Shown: positions 35,160-44,573 of the stretch, piece by piece
Layout: each line of letters begins with the position of its first letter
Numbering within the stretch: position 1 is the stretch's first letter
Source: Halostagnicola larsenii XH-48
Lineage (GTDB): Archaea; Halobacteriota; Halobacteria; Halobacteriales; Natrialbaceae
DNA: 64,000 nt
Direction of reading: 5' to 3'
Assembly: GCF_000517625.1 (NCBI RefSeq)
Contig: NZ_CP007055.1
Coordinates: 2,170,001-2,234,000, forward strand
The notes under the pieces: generated by a model
Seen by the model: only the letters and a program-made list of their open reading frames with translations
Database searches by the model: none
What the model was told of the DNA's origin: nothing
Made by a program: the position numbers and the translations under genes

Positions 35160-35579
35160 ATGGTACTCGAGAACTCCATCAGCGCGGAACTGCTGTTGGC
35201 CGGTCGGATCCTGTTCGGTCTCGTGATCGCGTTTACCGGGCTCAATCACTTCCTCGACGCGGAGAGCATGATCGGCTACGCCGAAGCGAAGGGCGTCCCG
35301 GCGGCGTCGCTCGCGATTCCTGTATCGGGTGCAGTGTTGCTCTTCGGCGGGTTGGGCATCGTGCTGGGCGTCTTCCCGGTGCTGGCCGCGGCGGTCCTCG
35401 TCGTGTTCTTCGTCGTCGTCACGCCGAAGATGCACGACTTCTGGAACGTCCCCGAGGACCAGAAGCAGGGCGAGATCAACAGCTTCCTCAAAAACGTCGG
35501 ACTGCTCGGCGCGTCGCTCGTCTTTCTCGCGCTCGGCGTGTCCTCGTGGCCGTACGCGGTGAACCTCGGTCTCTTCTGA
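35160..35579 (+). CDS. DoxX-family membrane protein
   Basis: 139 residues with four hydrophobic segments. 'LLLAGRILFGLVIAFTGLNHFLD' opens the protein (residues about 11-33), followed by 'GYAEAKGVPAA', 'SGAVLLFGGLGIVLGVFP' and 'VVTPKMHDFWNVPEDQKQGE'. These are typical DoxX/DoxD-like features; members act in membrane redox or thiosulfate-quinone chemistry or as accessory proteins. The specific role here is unknown. It is preceded by a long AT-richer spacer, so it is probably individually regulated. Confidence 0.87.
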   Translation: MVLENSISAELLLAGRILFGLVIAFTGLNHFLDAESMIGYAEAKGVPAASLAIPVSGAVLLFGGLGIVLGVFPVLAAAVLVVFFVVVTPKMHDFWNVPEDQKQGEINSFLKNVGLLGASLVFLALGVSSWPYAVNLGLF

Positions 35580-35728
35580 GCGTCGATCTCAGCTGATCGG
35601 CCGCTAAGACGAATCAGCAGCGCTCGAGTACTCCAAGCGATGGTGCCGACTCGAGAAGCACGGCCGCCGATCGAATTCGGCGAACGGCGTTTCGTCGCCG
35701 TCAACGCGTCACAGACCACCACAACTCG

Positions 35729-35736
35729 TTTATTAG
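35729..35736 (+). promoter_or_regulatory. TATA box of GNAT gene
   Basis: TTTATTAG about 27 bp before ATG 35760. It supports that start over ORF extensions further upstream. Confidence 0.6.
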
Positions 35737-35759
35737 TTGACGACATCAGTCGAGTCGAC

Positions 35760-36386
35760 ATGCCTCGAATTCGATCGGCGACGCTCGAGGACGTTCCGGC
35801 GATCCGGCGGATCGCGACCGAGAGTTGGCACGCGGTCTACGACGACATTCTGGGTCCCGAGACGGTCGACGCGCAGACCAACAAGTGGTACGCGGCCGAG
35901 GCCCTCGAGGAAAGCCTCGAGCGGGTAGCGAACCGAGACGTCGGCGCGTATCTGGTCGCCGAGCGCGAACCCAGTGTGAATCGCAAACCCGCCGACGCGA
36001 CGGAGACGACGCCGACAGAGACCTCACCCGATCAGGAACCACCGGGGTCGGTCGTCGGGTTCGTCCAGGGGACTCCCGAACGAACCTCGAGTGAACCGAC
36101 GCGATATTCACGGCGAGTCGCGGTCCTCACCCGGATCTACGTCGATCCCGACTCGTGGAACGGCGGCGTCGGTTCGACGCTGGTTGGGGCCCTCGAAGAA
36201 TCCCTCGACGACTCGTTCGAAACGCTCCGGGTGCACGTTCTCGCCGGCAACGATGTCGGCATCTCGTTCTACGAATCGACCGGCTTCGAACGCGTCGAGA
36301 CCCAGCGCAGCGATCTCGAGGAAAACATTGACGAGACGAGCATCGACGAACCGCTCGAGGAGCACGTCTACGAGAAAACGCTGTAG
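35760..36386 (+). CDS. GNAT-family N-acetyltransferase
   Basis: 208 residues. 'RIRSATLEDVPAIRRIATESW' begins the domain. Beta4 and the acetyl-CoA loop are in 'VAVLTRIYVDPDSWNGGVGSTLVGALE' (read in parts), and 'NDVGISFYESTGFERV' is the C-terminal GNAT signature. A polar insertion (about 74-97, rich in Thr, Glu and Pro) lies between strands. The acceptor substrate is not predictable. It is monocistronic and supported by its own TATA box. Confidence 0.88.
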   Translation: MPRIRSATLEDVPAIRRIATESWHAVYDDILGPETVDAQTNKWYAAEALEESLERVANRDVGAYLVAEREPSVNRKPADATETTPTETSPDQEPPGSVVGFVQGTPERTSSEPTRYSRRVAVLTRIYVDPDSWNGGVGSTLVGALEESLDDSFETLRVHVLAGNDVGISFYESTGFERVETQRSDLEENIDETSIDEPLEEHVYEKTL

Positions 36387-36440
36387 TCCCGACGAAGCGA
36401 TGAAATCCGCAAGATGAGAGGGTGTCGACGCTGCCGGCGA

Positions 36441-37736
36441 TTACAGCGTGTTTTCGGCGTCGCCGTCGACGACCTCGATGCCGCGATTGTTGACCGCCGT
36501 CGGATCGAGACCGACTTCCTGCAGGAACGTCTTGTACTCGCGTTCGCACTGTTCGGCGTCCTTTTGCTTGTCGCTGGCCCGATCACAGAGCGCGACGAGG
36601 TTCTCCGGCACGTCGTTCTGGTAGACGATCCAGTGGTTGATCAGGTCCGATAGCCGTCGGATGGGGCTCGTGAAGTGGCCGTAGATCTCGAAGTTCAGCG
36701 CGTGGTGCCCGCCGAAGGGGTCGTTCATGTATCGTGCGCGTGGCATGACTTTCATCACGGCCCACTGGATCTTATCGAGTTGGCGACCCGGCGCGTCCTC
36801 GAGCGTGGCATTGACCGCCATTCGCGGGTCGTCCCACTTGTCGCCGGGGATCGAAACGCCGTCTAAGTCCTGAATCTCCTGGAGCGCCTTCGACCACTCG
36901 TCGGGACTCGGTTGCGGGTGAACCCGATACATCGCCTCGACGCCGCGAGACCACATGAGTTCGTGCGTGACGGCCTTGTTCGCTTTCAGCATGCACTCCT
37001 CGATGATGGTGTGTGCACGGTCGCGAGCGGGGTTCAACACGAGCGAGCCGTCTTCCTTGCGGATCTCGTGCATCCGGTCGGCGAGTTCGTGCACCAGCGT
37101 GTTCTCCTCGTGCAGCGGTGCTTCGGGGTCCTCGAGTCGGTTCTCGGCCTGCGAGTAGGTGAGCCGTTCGTCGGATTCGATCACCGACTTGTAGATGTCG
37201 ATCGTCTCGTAGGAGAGGTTCTCCTTGTCCAGATGCATCTCGACGGTGTGGGCGAATCGCTCCTCGTTCGGAACGAGCGAGCAGACCGATTCGGCCAGCA
37301 CCGGCGGCAGCATGTGGATGGTGTATCCCGGCAGGTAAACCGTGTTCCCGCGTTCGACGGCCTCGTCCCACATCGCCGTCTCCGGGTTGACGTAGTGGGT
37401 GACGTCGGCGATGTGAACCCAGAGGACGTACTCCTCTTCGCGCTCTTCGACCGAAATCGCATCGTCGAAGTCCTGGGCGTCGATCGGATCGGTCGTCCAG
37501 GTCGTCAGATCGCGCAGATCCTGGCGGGCGTCGATCTCCTCGTCGATCTCACCCTGCACGTCTCGAGTCAGTTCCTCGGCCTCCTCGAGGACCGCCTGCG
37601 GGAACTCGTCGCGGATCTCGAACTTCTCGAATAACTCCTCGCGTTTGTTCTCGAGGTGACGGGCGAGATCCTCGGAAATCTCGACCGGACCCTGCCCTTC
37701 GGCCGTGCCTGCGTCGGCCTGTGTCTCGTCGCTCAT
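36441..37736 (-). CDS. RNB-domain exoribonuclease (RNase II/R family)
   Basis: 431 residues, essentially only the catalytic RNB domain. The metal-binding Asp cluster is 'TDPIDAQDFDDAIS' (residues 82-95), followed by 'HIADVTHYVNPET', 'YLPGYTIHMLPPVLAES', 'IIEECMLKANKAV' and 'YGHFTSPIRRLSDLINH'. Cold-shock and S1 RNA-binding domains of bacterial RNase R are absent, as in haloarchaeal RNase R-like proteins. It degrades RNA 3' to 5'. ATG 37736 is chosen; the ORF runs on upstream in low-quality sequence. A CxxC protein gene lies upstream on the same strand. Confidence 0.92.
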   Translation of the reverse strand: MSDETQADAGTAEGQGPVEISEDLARHLENKREELFEKFEIRDEFPQAVLEEAEELTRDVQGEIDEEIDARQDLRDLTTWTTDPIDAQDFDDAISVEEREEEYVLWVHIADVTHYVNPETAMWDEAVERGNTVYLPGYTIHMLPPVLAESVCSLVPNEERFAHTVEMHLDKENLSYETIDIYKSVIESDERLTYSQAENRLEDPEAPLHEENTLVHELADRMHEIRKEDGSLVLNPARDRAHTIIEECMLKANKAVTHELMWSRGVEAMYRVHPQPSPDEWSKALQEIQDLDGVSIPGDKWDDPRMAVNATLEDAPGRQLDKIQWAVMKVMPRARYMNDPFGGHHALNFEIYGHFTSPIRRLSDLINHWIVYQNDVPENLVALCDRASDKQKDAEQCEREYKTFLQEVGLDPTAVNNRGIEVVDGDAENTL

Positions 37737-37852
37737 ACCGGTGCGTACGGACGTGTCCCTGAAAGCCGTGTCGGGACGACATCCCCGGCGCGTGAAACGC
37801 GTCTCGAATCCACACCCCTTTGCAAAACGAGTGTCGACCGCCCCCGCTTTAC

Positions 37853-38143
37853 TCACCGCTCCTCGAGCGGGCCGTACCGATCCTCGACGGTCGCGACGTA
37901 GCGAGACAGAAACTCGAGTTGCGAGCACTCACCAGCGTCGATATCGACGAGCAACTCCTCGAGCTCGGTCCGGGCGTGATGACAGAGGTCGTCGTGACAG
38001 ACGGTACAGAAGTATTCGAACTCCTTGCCGTCGCGCTCCCAGCGGTTCCCGTACTTGTCGTACTCTCGAGCCGTCTCGCGGTCGGTGCACGTGCCGCACG
38101 CGACGCACGTGACGGTCTCGGGATCGGTTCTGGCGGGCCACAT
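37853..38143 (-). CDS. Small zinc-ribbon-like CxxC protein
   Basis: 96 residues with two cysteine knuckles: 'CVACGTC' near residue 13 and 'CTVCHDDLCHH' near 46, joined by a charged stretch, then a C-terminal helix. This is the pattern of haloarchaeal zinc-binding microproteins. ATG 38143 is used; a TATA-like TAAGTATTC lies ~25 bp upstream on the minus strand. It precedes the RNB exonuclease gene by 116 bp on the same strand. Function unknown. Confidence 0.7.
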   Translation of the reverse strand: MWPARTDPETVTCVACGTCTDRETAREYDKYGNRWERDGKEFEYFCTVCHDDLCHHARTELEELLVDIDAGECSQLEFLSRYVATVEDRYGPLEER

Positions 38144-38355
38144 ACAAACTGGATTGGAGTGAGAATACTTAGCGATTGCCACACCCGTCGGCGACGACGA
38201 GTGTCTCGTCGGCCGAGCACATCGATGGTCGCACACGGGAGTCATCAGCGCGTGCCGTGAACGCCTGCGTACAGCAGGAACCGCTTCGTATACGACAGAA
38301 ACAACTCTGCGTACACGGACCCATCACCGCGAGCGCCCGACCCCGAGAACGGTCG

Positions 38356-38363
38356 TTTTATAC
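38356..38363 (+). promoter_or_regulatory. TATA box of PUA-domain gene
   Basis: TTTTATAC, about 27 bp before ATG 38387; leaderless geometry. Confidence 0.7.
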
Positions 38364-38386
38364 GCGAACCGCCCGTTCGCACGAGC

Positions 38387-38866
38387 ATGGAGGTCAAATC
38401 TCGACACCATCTCCGCAGCGACGTCGTCTCCGATCTCGAGACGACGCTTGCCAACCAGCTCGGCGTCGAACTCGACGGCGACGCCTACGAACGCGTCGAG
38501 TTCGAAACGGTCGACTGGGAGGTCATCCTCGTCGACGGCGAACCGCAGATCGCGTACTTCGACGACGAGCCGTTTCTCACCGTCCGCGGCGCGAACGCAC
38601 ACGAACCGGAGAAGCGACTCGTCACTGTCGATTCCGGAGCGATCTCCTTCGTCAGCGACGGTGCGGACGTCATGCGTCCCGGCATTACGGAGGCAACGGG
38701 CGACATCGCCGAGGGCGACCTCGTCGTCATCGCCGAAGAGTCTCACGGGAAAATCCTCGCCGTCGGTCGGGCCCGCGTCGACGGCACGCAGATGGTCGGC
38801 GACGAAGGGAAAGTCGTCGACTCGCTACACCACGTCGGCGACGACCTCTACGAATTCGCGGGATAG
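38387..38866 (+). CDS. PUA-domain RNA-binding protein (MCT-1-like)
   Basis: 159 residues. The C-terminal PUA domain begins near residue 78: 'LVTVDSGAISFVSDGADVMRPGI', then 'GDLVVIAEESHGKILAVGRA' (parts). The N-terminal ~75 residues match the pre-PUA domain of archaeal MCT-1/Tma20-like proteins. It probably binds tRNA or ribosomal RNA in translation initiation or recycling. TATA box and start fit exactly. It is convergent with the TFB gene, with a short tandem-repeat array between them. Confidence 0.88.
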   Translation: MEVKSRHHLRSDVVSDLETTLANQLGVELDGDAYERVEFETVDWEVILVDGEPQIAYFDDEPFLTVRGANAHEPEKRLVTVDSGAISFVSDGADVMRPGITEATGDIAEGDLVVIAEESHGKILAVGRARVDGTQMVGDEGKVVDSLHHVGDDLYEFAG

Positions 38867-38901
38867 GTTTCAGACGGCAGAATGCGGTTCTGAGCGGGTC
38901 C

Positions 38902-38972
38902 GATTCTCATCACGGTTCGATCGTCCACGACTCGCTGATCGTTCACGGCTCCCCGATTATTCACGACTCGCA
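38902..38972. repeat. Degenerate 18-bp tandem array between convergent genes
   Basis: Three 18-bp units (38919-38936, 38937-38954, 38955-38972) with consensus GATCGTTCACGACTCGCT, preceded by a decayed fourth. The array ends 2 bp before the TFB stop codon. Confidence 0.75.
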
Positions 38973-38974
38973 GG

Positions 38975-39940
38975 TTACTGGTGGATTCCCATCGCTTCGA
39001 TCTGTTCTTGATACCGATTCCGGATCGTCACTTCGGTGACCTGCGCGACGTCCGCGACCTCGCGCTGGGTCTTCTTTTCGTTACACAGCAGCGAACTGGC
39101 GTAGATCGCCGCGGCGGCGTAGCCGGTCGGCGATTTACCAGAGAGGAGTCCCTTCTCGGTCGTCGTGTCGATGATCTCGTTTGCCTTGCCCTGCACTTCC
39201 TCGGATAGCTCGAGTTCGGAGCAAAACCGCGGCACGTACTTTTTCGGATTGACCGGTTCCATTTTGAGCGAGAGTTCCTGTGCGACGTAGCGATAGGTCC
39301 GACCAATCTCCTTGCGGTCGACGCGGGAAACCGCGGCGACTTCCTCGAGCGAGCGGGGAATTCCTTCCATTCGACAGGCTGCGTACAGCGTGCTGGTTGC
39401 GACGCCTTCGATCGAGCGCCCGCGAATGAGGTTCTCGTCGAGCGCCCGTCGGTACATCACGCAGGCGACTTCCCTGACCGAACGCGGGATTGCGAGCGCG
39501 GAGGCCATCCGATCAGTTTCCGAGAGCGCGAACTGCAGGTTTCTCTCGCCGGCGTCTTTGGTCCGGATGCGTTCTTGCCACTTGCGGAGTCGCCGCATCT
39601 GACTGCGCTTGTCCGCAGAAAGCGAGCGCCCGTAGGCGTCCTGATCCTTCCAGTCGATAGACGTCGTCAGCCCCTTGTCGTGCATCGTCTTCGTCGTCGG
39701 CGCGCCGACGCGGGACTTGTTCTGTCGTTCCGAGTGGTTGAACGCCCGCCACTCGGGGCCGTGATCGATGTTCGTCTCCTCGGCGATCAACCCGCAGTGA
39801 TCGCAGACGAGTTCCCCCTGATCGTCGCTGTTGACGAGTGTTCCGGTCTCACATTCGGCACACACCCGTTCACCATCCGACTTCTGGTCTTCCTGCTCCG
39901 TTACGGTGTCACGCTCGCGTTGACGGGTGGGACTTTCCAT
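38975..39940 (-). CDS. tfb: Transcription initiation factor IIB (TFB)
   Basis: 321 residues. The N-terminal zinc ribbon has '[10 protein letters not shown]' and '[12 protein letters not shown]' (about 27-54). The B-finger '[20 protein letters not shown]' follows. Two cyclin-like repeats bind TBP and BRE DNA: first '[23 protein letters not shown]' region, second '[16 protein letters not shown]', ending with a recognition helix '[17 protein letters not shown]'. Haloarchaea encode several TFBs; which paralogue this is cannot be told here. It is transcribed away from sepF. Confidence 0.96.
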   Translation of the reverse strand: MESPTRQRERDTVTEQEDQKSDGERVCAECETGTLVNSDDQGELVCDHCGLIAEETNIDHGPEWRAFNHSERQNKSRVGAPTTKTMHDKGLTTSIDWKDQDAYGRSLSADKRSQMRRLRKWQERIRTKDAGERNLQFALSETDRMASALAIPRSVREVACVMYRRALDENLIRGRSIEGVATSTLYAACRMEGIPRSLEEVAAVSRVDRKEIGRTYRYVAQELSLKMEPVNPKKYVPRFCSELELSEEVQGKANEIIDTTTEKGLLSGKSPTGYAAAAIYASSLLCNEKKTQREVADVAQVTEVTIRNRYQEQIEAMGIHQ

Positions 39941-40104
39941 TTCATCTTGATACTCGCCTCCCGATGCCTTAACACCTCGCCACCGCGAGACCGTCTAATC
40001 GACACGTTTGCGCAGTCGTCTACTGGTTGGCATCAAAGGAATTCATGCTATCAGGACAGTGTCTGACGTAAGAACTATACTCACGGCGAGGCTGAATTCG
40101 GTCA

Positions 40105-40461
40105 ATGGGACTTATGACTAAAATCCTGGGCGGGGAGCAATCCAGATCCGCCGAGGATTACGTCGAGTTGAACCTCGACGACGTGACCGACAACACGACC
40201 GAGGCGACGATGCAGGTACACGTCGCGGAAGTCGACGGACAGGAAGCCGCCATCGACATCAAAGACACCGTCTACGACGGCGACATCGTCATCGCGGATA
40301 TCACGCGACTCCGGACGAACGACAAAACGGTCGAACACATCGTCGACGAGCTCCGACAGGTCGCAAACGAAGTCGACGGCGACATCGTTCGGAAAGGCGA
40401 CGACCAGATCATCATCACCCCGACCGGCGTCAAAATCGGCCGCGAAAAACTCGGCCGATAG
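40105..40461 (+). CDS. sepF: Archaeal SepF, FtsZ membrane anchor
   Basis: 118 residues. The N-terminal amphipathic 'MGLMTKILGG' resembles the SepF membrane-targeting sequence. The core 'MQVHVAEVDGQEAAIDIKDTVYDGDIVIADI' region and 'VEHIVDELRQVANEVDGDI' form the SepF domain, ending 'IIITPTGVKIGREKL'. SepF tethers FtsZ to the membrane during archaeal cell division. A TATA-like ACTATAC lies about 25-30 bp upstream. It is monocistronic and divergent from tfb. Confidence 0.92.
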   Translation: MGLMTKILGGEQSRSAEDYVELNLDDVTDNTTEATMQVHVAEVDGQEAAIDIKDTVYDGDIVIADITRLRTNDKTVEHIVDELRQVANEVDGDIVRKGDDQIIITPTGVKIGREKLGR

Positions 40462-40606
40462 CCGCGCGAGTCGAGACAGTTCTCGAGTCGATCCTCGTCC
40501 CACGTTCGTTTTCCTCACCGACAGGACCCGCAGGACTGCCTGTCTATCCGATCCGTTCACTGAAGCGATCGCCAGGTACTTGCGTTCGGTCGACCGATCG
40601 ACTGTC

Positions 40607-40780
40607 ATGACGACGTTCGATTCGGTGCCCGACTACCTCTGGCAAGCGGTCGTCTTGCTGATCGCGATTCTCGGCTACCAGATCATCGCTCGAGGCGAAG
40701 TGACCCTCTCTATCGCCGTCATCGCGATCGTCGGTTTCGTCGTCGTCTCCTGGGCGGTCGACTCCCTTCGAAGCGAGTGA
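40607..40780 (+). CDS. Small two-pass membrane protein
   Basis: 57 residues. Two hydrophobic stretches: 'LWQAVVLLIAILGYQIIA' and 'LSIAVIAIVGFVVVSWAV', separated by 'RGEVT'. ATG 40607 starts 'MTTFDSVPDYLWQ'. It has the look of a conserved haloarchaeal microprotein, but I do not recognise it. It lies between sepF and citrate synthase on the same strand. Confidence 0.65.
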   Translation: MTTFDSVPDYLWQAVVLLIAILGYQIIARGEVTLSIAVIAIVGFVVVSWAVDSLRSE

Positions 40781-41002
40781 GTGACCCTCGAGACGCGAAG
40801 CCACGTTTCGCTCCGAGCGTTTCACATTCTATCGTTTCGATATAGTTTATACGCAAAACAGTTCTATTTATAGTAGTCTGTGCGTAATTAACAAATTCGC
40901 TGAATTTCTCCGATAGCGCTCAGTACCCGCAACATCGCCCGCATTCGGCCGTCACAGCGGACAAACGACAATACTTTTCCATCGGGGTCCGAAACGAGAG
41001 GT

Positions 41003-42151
41003 ATGGCAGACGACCTCAAGAAAGGGCTGGAGGGAGTGTTGGTCGCAGAGTCAGGACTCAGCTCCATCGACGGCGACGAGGGTCGCTTGGTGTATCGCGG
41101 GTACACCATCGAAGACCTCGCGCGCGGCGCGAGCTACGAAGAAGTAGCGTACCTGCTCTGGCACGGAACGCTTCCGGACGAAGAGGAACTCGCGGAGTTC
41201 TCCGAGGCGATGGCCGCAGAGCGCGACGTAGACGACGCCATTCTCGAGACGATACAGTCGCTGGTCGAGGCCGACGAGCGCCCGATGGCGGCGATGCGTA
41301 CCGCTGTCTCGATGCTCTCTGCATCCGAACCCGAACCCGACGCGGACCCGGGTGACCGCGAGGCGTCACTGCGCAAGGGGCGTCGGATCACGGCCAAGAT
41401 CCCGACGATTCTCGCGGCGTTCGAGCGGTATCGACAGGGCAAAGAGCCCGTCGACCCCGACACCAGTCTCGGGCTCGCGGCCAATTTCCTCTACATGATG
41501 ACCGGCGAGGAACCTGACGAGGTCGCCGCCGAAACGTTCGATCAGGCGCTGATTCTCCACGCCGATCACGGGCTCAACGCCTCGACGTTCACTTCGATGG
41601 TCATCGGCTCGACGATGGCCGACATCTACTCCTGTGTCACCGGCGGGATCGGTGCCCTCTCGGGGCCGCTCCACGGCGGCGCGAATCAGGACGTCATGGA
41701 GGTCCTCATCGAAATCGACGAGAGCGGACTCGATCCCCTCGAATGGGTCGAGCAAGCGACCGAGGAAGGTCGACGCATCCCCGGCTTCGGCCACCGCGTG
41801 TACAGCGTCAAAGACCCTCGAGCGAAGATCCTTCAGGAGCGAAGCCGCGAGCTCGCCGAAACCGGCGACTCGAAGTGGTACGACATCACCACGACCATCG
41901 AAGACTACCTCACCGACGAGAAGGGACTCGTCGAGAAGGGTATCGCGCCGAACGTCGACTTCTACTCGGGGTCGGTCTACTACCAGCTTGGCATCCCGAT
42001 CGACATGTACACGCCCATCTTCGCGATGAGCCGCTCGAGCGGCTGGATCGCACACGTCCTCGAGTACCAGGAGGACAACCGACTCATCCGACCGCGCGCA
42101 CGCTACACCGGTCCGGACGAACAGGAACTCGCTCCGGTCGAAGACCGGTAG
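41003..42151 (+). CDS. gltA: Citrate synthase
   Basis: 382 residues of the short archaeal/Gram-positive type. 'GRLVYRGYTIEDLA' lies near the N-terminus. The catalytic region includes 'ILHADHGLNASTFTSMV', 'GALSGPLHGGANQDVMEVL' and 'PGFGHRVYSVKDPRA' (His residues), with 'DFYSGSVYYQLGIPIDMYTPIF' near the C-terminus (in parts). It condenses acetyl-CoA and oxaloacetate in the TCA cycle. A TATA-like AATACTTTT lies ~27 bp before the start, and a broader AT-rich patch lies at 40840-40905. Confidence 0.96.
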   Translation: MADDLKKGLEGVLVAESGLSSIDGDEGRLVYRGYTIEDLARGASYEEVAYLLWHGTLPDEEELAEFSEAMAAERDVDDAILETIQSLVEADERPMAAMRTAVSMLSASEPEPDADPGDREASLRKGRRITAKIPTILAAFERYRQGKEPVDPDTSLGLAANFLYMMTGEEPDEVAAETFDQALILHADHGLNASTFTSMVIGSTMADIYSCVTGGIGALSGPLHGGANQDVMEVLIEIDESGLDPLEWVEQATEEGRRIPGFGHRVYSVKDPRAKILQERSRELAETGDSKWYDITTTIEDYLTDEKGLVEKGIAPNVDFYSGSVYYQLGIPIDMYTPIFAMSRSSGWIAHVLEYQEDNRLIRPRARYTGPDEQELAPVEDR

Positions 42152-42196
42152 CACGGATTCGCAGCGAACAGTAAGATTCGCCTTTTTCGAGAACCG

Positions 42197-42742
42197 ATGC
42201 TCGTCTTCGTCTACGGAACGCTCACCGACGCCGCTCGAGTCGAGAACGTACTCGACGAGACGGGTCGCGAGCCCGGATCGACCGATAACGCGAGGGCATT
42301 CGACGCAGCGTTCGTTGGCGACGCCACGCTCGAGGGACTCCACCGCGTCGACGGCGCGTATCCGACGCTCGTCCCTGGCGGATGCGTCACCGGACGAGTG
42401 CTCTCGATCGACGAGAGCCATCTCGGGGCGCTCGACGCCTACGAGGGGCTCGCACAGGGCCTGTACGTGCGAGCGGGGCTGCCACGAATCCAGCGCGGCG
42501 AGTCGCCTGCAACGTCGCCCGTAGACGACTTCGAGGTCGCTGTGTACGACGAGCCAGGCACCGTTCCGGCGCAGGGACCGGATCTCGAGTCGATCGTCTG
42601 GACGTACATCGGTGACCCCGATCGGCTCGGGATCGAACCTGAACGTGAGATAGAGGCCTACTGGCCGGGTTCGTCCCCCTTTCGCGAACGCGTGCACCGA
42701 TTTCTCAACCGGAATCGAATCGTGGTACTGATCGGCGAATGA
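42197..42742 (+). CDS. Gamma-glutamylcyclotransferase-like protein
   Basis: 181 residues. 'MLVFVYGTLTDA' contains the YGTL substrate loop of the GGCT/BtrG superfamily. 'FVGDATLEGLHRVDGAYPTLVPGG', 'VTGRVLSIDESHLGALDAYEG' and 'YVRAGLPRI' continue the fold, with a Glu in the DAYEG turn serving as catalytic acid. Such proteins cyclise gamma-glutamyl amines; the substrate in haloarchaea, which use gamma-glutamylcysteine, is an interesting guess only. It follows citrate synthase by 45 bp and may be co-transcribed. Confidence 0.87.
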   Translation: MLVFVYGTLTDAARVENVLDETGREPGSTDNARAFDAAFVGDATLEGLHRVDGAYPTLVPGGCVTGRVLSIDESHLGALDAYEGLAQGLYVRAGLPRIQRGESPATSPVDDFEVAVYDEPGTVPAQGPDLESIVWTYIGDPDRLGIEPEREIEAYWPGSSPFRERVHRFLNRNRIVVLIGE

Positions 42743-43008
42743 CGATCGTCTGCTTACCGTCAGACACCAGTTTCACCTCGCTTCCCGCTTGCGATTTCAC
42801 TTCCGCCCCGGAGGCATGAGATTTATATGTTCCCGGTCCTCCTGTATAGTCGCACGTCACACGCCGTGCATTCCCTGTATTCCCGTAGTGCTGTTCGCTC
42901 GTAACGGCACTACCTTTCAACACTTCTGATGAGCGGTGTATATCGACTGGTCGGCGATAGACAGTATCCGACAGCAATCCTTACAATTCGTCCCGAGTAC
43001 TCGAGGAT

Positions 43009-44220
43009 ATGCTCTCACTTGAGGCTATTCTCGAGGCGCGTCCGCGGGTTCGAGAGACATCGCGACACACGCCGTGTGAGTACTCGCATACGTTCTCCGC
43101 GCTGACGGGCGCGGAGATCCATCTGAAGCTCGAAAACCAGCAGCGAACGGGCGCGTTCAAGATTCGGGGCGCGACGAACCGGATCGCGACGCTCACGCAG
43201 GCCGAGAAAGACGCGGGCGTCGTCACCGCGAGCGCGGGCAATCACGCGCAGGGGGTCGCGCTCGCCGCGACGCGAACGGGCGTCGACTCGAAGATCGTCA
43301 TGCCCGAAAACGCGCCCATCGCGAAGGTCAAGGCGACGAAAAACTACGGGGCATCGGTCGTCCTCCACGGCGTCGACTACAGCGAGGCCGCCGAGCGCGC
43401 ACACGAAATCGAACGCGAGGAGGACAGAACCTATCTCCACGCCTTCGACGACCCGGACGTGATGGCGGGTCAGGGAACGATCGGCCTCGAGATCATAGAG
43501 GACTGCCCCGAGGTCGACACCGTCGTCGTGCCGATCGGTGGGGGCGGACTCATCAGCGGGATCGCGACGGCGATCAAAGAACAACGCCCGGACGTGCGCG
43601 TGATCGGGGTACAAGCGGAAGGTGCCTCGAGCGCGGCCAGTTCGCTCGAGAAGGGAGAACTGGTCACGCTCGATTCGGTCGATACCGTCGCGGACGGCAT
43701 CGCGACCCGAAGCATCGGCGAGCAGACGTTCCCGATCATCCGCGAGCGCGTCGACGAGGTGGTCACGGTCTCCGATCCGCGGATCGCCACGGCGTTAGTC
43801 CAACTCCTCGAGCGCTCGAAGACGCTCGTCGAAGGCGCCGGTGCGGTTCCGCTCGCGGCCGTGCTCTTCGAGCGATTCGACTACGACGAAGACGAGGTCA
43901 TCGTCCCCGCACTCTGTGGGGGCAACATCGACATGAACATGCTCTCGACGGTCATCGTCCGCGGATTGGTCGAGACGGGGCGCTACCTCAAGATTCGAAC
44001 CGTCCTCACGGACCGGCCCGGCGCGCTCGAGGATCTCCTCGACATCTTCTCGGCCCACCGGGCGAACATCTACGGCATCCAGCACGATCGGACCTCTCGA
44101 GACATCAGCATGAGCGACACCGAGGTCGAAATCGACCTCGAGATGCGCGGGCACGACCACGTCGAGGCGTTCCTCGAGGACCTTCGGTCCGAGGGTTACG
44201 AAGTCGACGTGCTGGTGTAA
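43009..44220 (+). CDS. ilvA: Threonine ammonia-lyase (threonine deaminase)
   Basis: 403 residues. PLP-binding Lys51 lies in 'RTGAFKIRGATNR'. 'SAGNHAQGVALAAT' and 'IPIGGGGLISGIA'-type sequence (as 'VPIGGGGLISGIATAI') bind substrate and phosphate. The C-terminal ACT-like domain starts near residue 325 ('YLKIRTVLTDRPGALEDLL'). It makes 2-oxobutyrate from threonine for isoleucine synthesis. The short single ACT form is close to catabolic/biodegradative types too, so anabolic versus catabolic use is not settled. Confidence 0.93.
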   Translation: MLSLEAILEARPRVRETSRHTPCEYSHTFSALTGAEIHLKLENQQRTGAFKIRGATNRIATLTQAEKDAGVVTASAGNHAQGVALAATRTGVDSKIVMPENAPIAKVKATKNYGASVVLHGVDYSEAAERAHEIEREEDRTYLHAFDDPDVMAGQGTIGLEIIEDCPEVDTVVVPIGGGGLISGIATAIKEQRPDVRVIGVQAEGASSAASSLEKGELVTLDSVDTVADGIATRSIGEQTFPIIRERVDEVVTVSDPRIATALVQLLERSKTLVEGAGAVPLAAVLFERFDYDEDEVIVPALCGGNIDMNMLSTVIVRGLVETGRYLKIRTVLTDRPGALEDLLDIFSAHRANIYGIQHDRTSRDISMSDTEVEIDLEMRGHDHVEAFLEDLRSEGYEVDVLV

Positions 44221-44292
44221 GCGCTCGCGCGTGCTCGGCGGTTCCACTAGCTTCGGTACGTTTACGTCGGCTCCGAAACATCGCTCGAGCGA

Positions 44293-44511
44293 GTGCATTC
44301 ACGACGCAAATCTGCCCTCCTCTGGGGTTTGGTCGGTGCGATGGCGTTTCTCGCCGTGTTGCAGGGCTATACGCTCGCTCGAGGCCCGTTGCTCTCGATC
44401 ACGCGGGCCGTTCTCGTCGCCACTGTCGTCGGCGGGATGACGGCCCTGGTCGCCTACGGACTCGAGCACCGTATCGCCGAGTGGACGGCCAAACGGGCGG
44501 AGGAGCGATGA
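44293..44511 (+). CDS. Small two-pass membrane protein
   Basis: 72 residues from GTG 44293. Hydrophobic stretches 'ALLWGLVGAMAFLAVLQGY' and 'ITRAVLVATVVGGMTALVAYG' are followed by a charged tail 'EHRIAEWTAKRAEER'. A TATA-like CGTTTACG lies ~27-35 bp upstream, supporting the GTG as a leaderless start. It precedes tRNA-Ser. A haloarchaeal DUF is likely but I cannot name it with confidence. Confidence 0.65.
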   Translation: MHSRRKSALLWGLVGAMAFLAVLQGYTLARGPLLSITRAVLVATVVGGMTALVAYGLEHRIAEWTAKRAEER

Positions 44512-44540
44512 TCGCAGGCGGGCGCGGTCACTATCGTAGT

Positions 44541-44548
44541 CTTTAAAC
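44541..44548 (+). promoter_or_regulatory. TATA box of tRNA-Ser
   Basis: CTTTAAAC about 26-33 bp upstream of the mature tRNA 5' end. Confidence 0.65.
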
Positions 44549-44573
44549 GACCGACCCGGTTACCTACGAGTGA

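Noticed and set aside
43009-44220. Serine racemase in place of threonine deaminase
   Set aside because: The fold is shared, but the C-terminal ACT-like domain and length fit threonine ammonia-lyase better.
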